A DNA stretch of 64,000 nucleotides from Athene noctua (Eukaryota; Chordata; Aves; Strigiformes; Strigidae). The notes beneath the pieces were generated by a model, which saw only the letters and a list, made by a program, of their open reading frames with translations, was not told where the DNA came from and made no database searches. The stretch is from NCBI RefSeq assembly GCF_965140245.1, contig NC_134049.1, positions 19,376,708-19,440,707 of the forward strand. The letters are read 5' to 3'. Below, in pieces: positions 60,101 to 64,000 of this stretch. Position 1 is the first letter of the stretch, and each line of letters opens with the position of its first letter. The position numbers and the translations under genes were made by a program.

Positions 60101-63100
60101 CATTCTCTTATATGTATGGCAGCATCTAAGAACGTGTAAAGCAGACTGGTCACTAATAGGAGTCTGGCACCAAATCTGGACCTTGTTAAGAACAGGTTGA
60201 GTTTAAGCAAAGCTAAAGTAGCTGCCAGCCAGGGAACACACAACACGCTGCTCCCTGCTGCCCTCCCAAATATTCCTTTCTTTCATTTTCCAGCAAGAAG
60301 TAGCTTTCCTTTACTGAAAATATCTTGTCTGTGTGGTGTGATTTCTGATGGGATTGAAGAAGACCAAGTAAGGTATGTGTGTCAACCCAAGCATGGAAGG
60401 AAGGAGAAAGATACAGTAAGTCAGAGTAACTTCTGGCTGGTAGAATTTATCTGCTTTAGCAGAAGTGATTAGAGAGGAGTACGTAGAATATGCAATACAG
60501 GAAAATGAGACGAAGTGGCCATTAAAACAATGTTGTGTAATGTAGGAAAAGAAAATATTATGTGCCACAAAGACAAGTATGGCCTTCATTAATAAGTTAT
60601 GTGGTTTTGCCTGTTAATTTAGATAGTGTCTTTCAAAAAAGGCCTATTTTGTCATTCGTGTGAAGTTAAATAAAGCAACCCTTCTTCCCTCATGTCCTTT
60701 GCTTCCTGTACAAAAAAACCCCCACTTGCTTACCCCCATGTAAAAATATGGGTTTAAAAAAGCCTCCAATAAAAATGATGTTCCCGAGGTCTGTTGAGAG
60801 TGCCATCTTTAAAAATAACTTCAGGAACTTTAAACCTTCTGCTTTGACTTTTGACCTGATTTTGCTGCCTCACTAGGTACTTTACACACTTGCTTCTAAA
60901 ACTTGGCCATATTTCAGACTCTTGACTGAAATTCCTAGACTAGATGATTTATCTTAACAAAGATAGCTCTTACTGGATGAGACATTTTGATCTTCATAGA
61001 TAACCAAGATCCTTTTGGCCAGAGTATTGGTTACAAAGCTAAGAACCATCTTACTACCATTGGTGGCATGTGGGTGGGGTTTTTTTGCATTTTATCTCTT
61101 GTTTGTGTTGCTGGTAATATACATATTCTGTTTACTTTTCCTTCCAGTTTTAGCAGGTCTGTGCCCTCTGAAGTCTCATTTGTTTGAGTGGGGCATTCCT
61201 ATAAAACTTTCCAAAACTTAATTGCTGCTCATCTCTTTTAATAACTTCTATCTTTATAGTGGTCATGTGTAACTTATACCTGCTCTGTCCAACAGCATCC
61301 AGTTCAACCTTTTTTTTTTTCCTCTGCCTCAGTCCCTGTCTTGATATCCCTGAATCTCTCAAGGAGGTGCTTGGGCTATAGCAGTGTTGCTGTACATACT
61401 GTTTCCGTCAAGTCTTCCATACCTGTCTTAAATATGCATCTGACAGGATATTTATGCAGTACCTATCATAGGTAGTGCTGGGATAGAAGGTACAAAGTGC
61501 ATTGTTTGTACTGTGCAAGGGTGTTTTATCTCTAAGTGATCAATGACTTAGCAATTCTTCTTTTGCTTTGTGAATTCTGGGACACTTGTATGCTTGCTTT
61601 TCATGTAGCAGCTCTTCTGTTGTAAACGGACAATGGCATGGCCCTCAAAAGTCTTTATTTCTTCACCCTGAATAACCAGTTCAGTATAGACATTCAGATT
61701 AAGTGGGAGCCCTGAAACTTTAAGAGGCCTTTTTAGAAAGAAGTGACATTTCCATTTCTCACTGGATAGTCATACAGGTTCATCTGGACCAAATACTGAA
61801 CAAAACCAAACTGAACCTCTTGTGCCTGTTCTTGTAACAACTGAAGTGTAGTATATGGATAGTGAACCATGAACTTTGCTACCTTGTCACCATGATTTAT
61901 TGGTTACATAGGATTTTTTTAGAAGGCTTTTTTTTTACCTTTTTGATGTTTAAGATGCTAACTTTTAGATGAAGCAAGGTTGGTTGATTGGAGTTTTCTT
62001 CTTCCCCTGACAGCAATACTCAATTAGAGTTATCTTGGTTAAAGACAGGATTTTTCATGTTTTCTACTTTTACAAACATACCTGATTTACAGGCAGGAGA
62101 TTCAGGATCCTCTTTTCCTGTTCTGGAGGGTTCCACTTTCAAATTTTTTTGTCTTACCTATTAAATGATCCTTTTGATAAGGACTAATTACATGTCATTT
62201 CATAGGAAGCACTGGGCTTCTGAAAGAATAATCAAATATTTGTATTCCTCAGACACCATCTAAATGGGAAAATCTGGTGTTCTTAGACATTAAAACATGT
62301 GTCAAAGTTTTGGGTTTTTTTCTTGTTCAGTTGAAACCTGTATGCCGCACATCCCAGTGACCTGAGGGAAGAAGAGCTTCAAAGTAGATAACAGATGCAC
62401 AAATCTCCCATTGTTGCTTTACAGGTTAAGTGAGTATGGGGCTGGGTCCTTGGGAGATCACTGCAGCTGTTTCTGTTCCATATCTAGCCATAGTTGGTCT
62501 GTGAAATACAGAGCAATTCCTGTTCTAGCATGGAGCTGCAGCTGGTCAGTTGATATCCTGGTGAAGAATCCACACTGGAGCTTCTTGCAAGCTACTTGTG
62601 GGCTACCTTTTGGCCTGTATTAAACAGGGCTTTAATTTAATGATTGGTTCAACAGACTCTGTGGTCTGCTACTGAAAGGAGGAGAGCTGTGACTGTGTGT
62701 ACCTGTTCTCTCAGTTATGCCATCTGTTGTTACAGATGATGGTAAACTGAATTATGGAACTTGCCCAGATTAAAACTGATCAAAAGAGAAAAAGATTTGG
62801 TCATGACTCTTAACTGGCAGTACCTTCCCTGGTTTCAGCTAGCTGTGCAACTGTAGCCTCAACTCAAGCCTATTGGCCAATTTTTAATTTTTTTATTGTT
62901 TTAACATTTGCTGCTGTCTAGTTGCTCGTTGGCTTGAAAGGAATATGGTCTCAAAGCAGCTATGTTAGTGCATTCCTCTTGGAGATAGTCAGTCTATAAA
63001 TAATCCTTAAAATAAATAAACTTTGCTGTCTGTATCAGTAGTGCAATTTTAATCTATTTGAGAATTATTTTAGATGAAACTGAGTTACCACCAAGTGTAG

Positions 63101-64000
63101 CTTATTTTACTTTCAAAACAAAATGAGAGGTAGACATAGGTTATTTTCTGTGCACTTTCATAGAGCTGTAGTACTTGGTTATAAACTCTAAAAGACATTG
63201 TGCAGGCACCCAGCCCTTTTAAAGTTGGGCTGTTATGACAGCTGGTAATTTACTCATGTTAGGCAGTAATAAGTTTCTACTATTGTATTGGTTTATAGTC
63301 TTTAAATCTGAATTGAGTGTTTTTGGTGTTTGAAATCATGCAGTTCCAAGACAGCTCAAAACTATCTGTAAATTCTGAATTCAAAATGCTGAAAAGAGAA
63401 TTTCACTTGGCAGGATCTTGTAGTGTTCCCGCTGAAGCACTGCAGTGCATAATTGTGGTGGCAGAATTTACAGGAGCACTGTTACAAAGAAGTGGTTGAA
63501 GAGCACTGAATTCAAACCTTAGTATGGTAATTAGATTATGCTATAGATTGAGCTGTCAAAAACCTGAATGTTTCAAAATGTAGGTTGGTATAATTCTGAT
63601 GATTTTAAGTTCAATCCTGAATCCCTTCTCTTTTAATAGGAAGTAGTTTATCTTAAGAAAGAAGGTTTAGTGTTAGCTGTACCATAGCTGAGGAGACATG
63701 TTGAAGGAAGCAGCAGTTTGCTTAGCATCATGATCTGATTGTGATGGTAAGTTTCAAGGTTTTATGAGCAGGAAACTGCCTTATGTTATATATACACGTG
63801 GCACCTGCATTCTTTATTGCCTTACCTACTCTAGCCATTTGTATATATTTAGTCAGTGTAGTGTGTGTTAAACTTGAAGAACCTTACATATTAATATAAT
63901 ATAAGTCAAGGTGCAAAACACTGCTCTGTGTATTATTGTTGTGTAGGACACTGGTGTTAGATTCTTTGTATGAGTGAATAGCAAGATGAAGACAGACCAG
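54186..64000 (+). other. RAB8B: RAB8B intron 1 (truncated by window end)
   Basis: GC-rich for the first 500 bp, then 9.3 kb of AT-rich intron. The exon 2 peptide (IDFKIRTIELDGKKIKLQIW region) is not found, so the intron continues beyond 64000. No mobile element, RNA gene or other exon is recognised; open frames here are short. Confidence 0.8.

Noticed and set aside
54186..64000. RAB8B exon 2 within the window
   Set aside because: The expected 61-bp exon peptide (IDFKIRTIELDGKK) is absent from the + strand of this interval.

Overview
This is a piece of vertebrate nuclear DNA, almost certainly from a bird. It has long AT-rich introns, GT/AG splice sites, CpG-island promoters, AATAAA poly(A) signals and a CR1 LINE. 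The gene order TPM1 - LACTB - RPS27L - RAB8B is the conserved amniote block (human 15q22, chicken chromosome 10, from general knowledge). I saw no bacterial, viral, CRISPR, rRNA or tRNA feature.

Layout. (1) 1-16095: the 3' two thirds of tropomyosin alpha-1 (TPM1, + strand): exons 3, 4, 5, the mutually exclusive pair 6a/6b, 7, 8, and four alternative 3' exons, 9a, 9b, 9c and 9d. Exons 1a, 1b, 2a and 2b lie before the window. (2) 16096-29490: about 13 kb of mostly unique intergenic DNA with one 5'-truncated CR1 element and several exon-like open segments that I cannot assign. (3) 29495-41635: LACTB (+), a mitochondrial serine beta-lactamase-like protein. All six coding exons are present and join in phase to 521 codons. 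(4) 42490-46590: RPS27L (-), with all four coding exons (84 aa). It is convergent with LACTB, and its head is in its own CpG island. (5) 46800-53350: intergenic. (6) 53370-64000: the RAB8B promoter CpG island, with a 4 x 38-bp tandem array and a perfect 24-bp palindrome centred on a CRE, then coding exon 1 of RAB8B (+) and about 9.8 kb of its first intron. The rest of RAB8B is past the window end.

The four genes do not form a pathway. TPM1 makes actin-filament coiled coils, LACTB an intermembrane-space filament protein, RPS27L a small-subunit ribosomal protein paralogue, and RAB8B a membrane-traffic GTPase. Regulation visible in the sequence is mainly alternative splicing and alternative polyadenylation of TPM1 and three CpG-island promoters. 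I found no new multi-gene system. The observations most worth a second look are a pair of perfect CArG boxes in the TPM1 intron, the promoter repeat and palindrome at RAB8B, an exon-like segment in TPM1 intron 3, and three candidate exons between TPM1 and LACTB.
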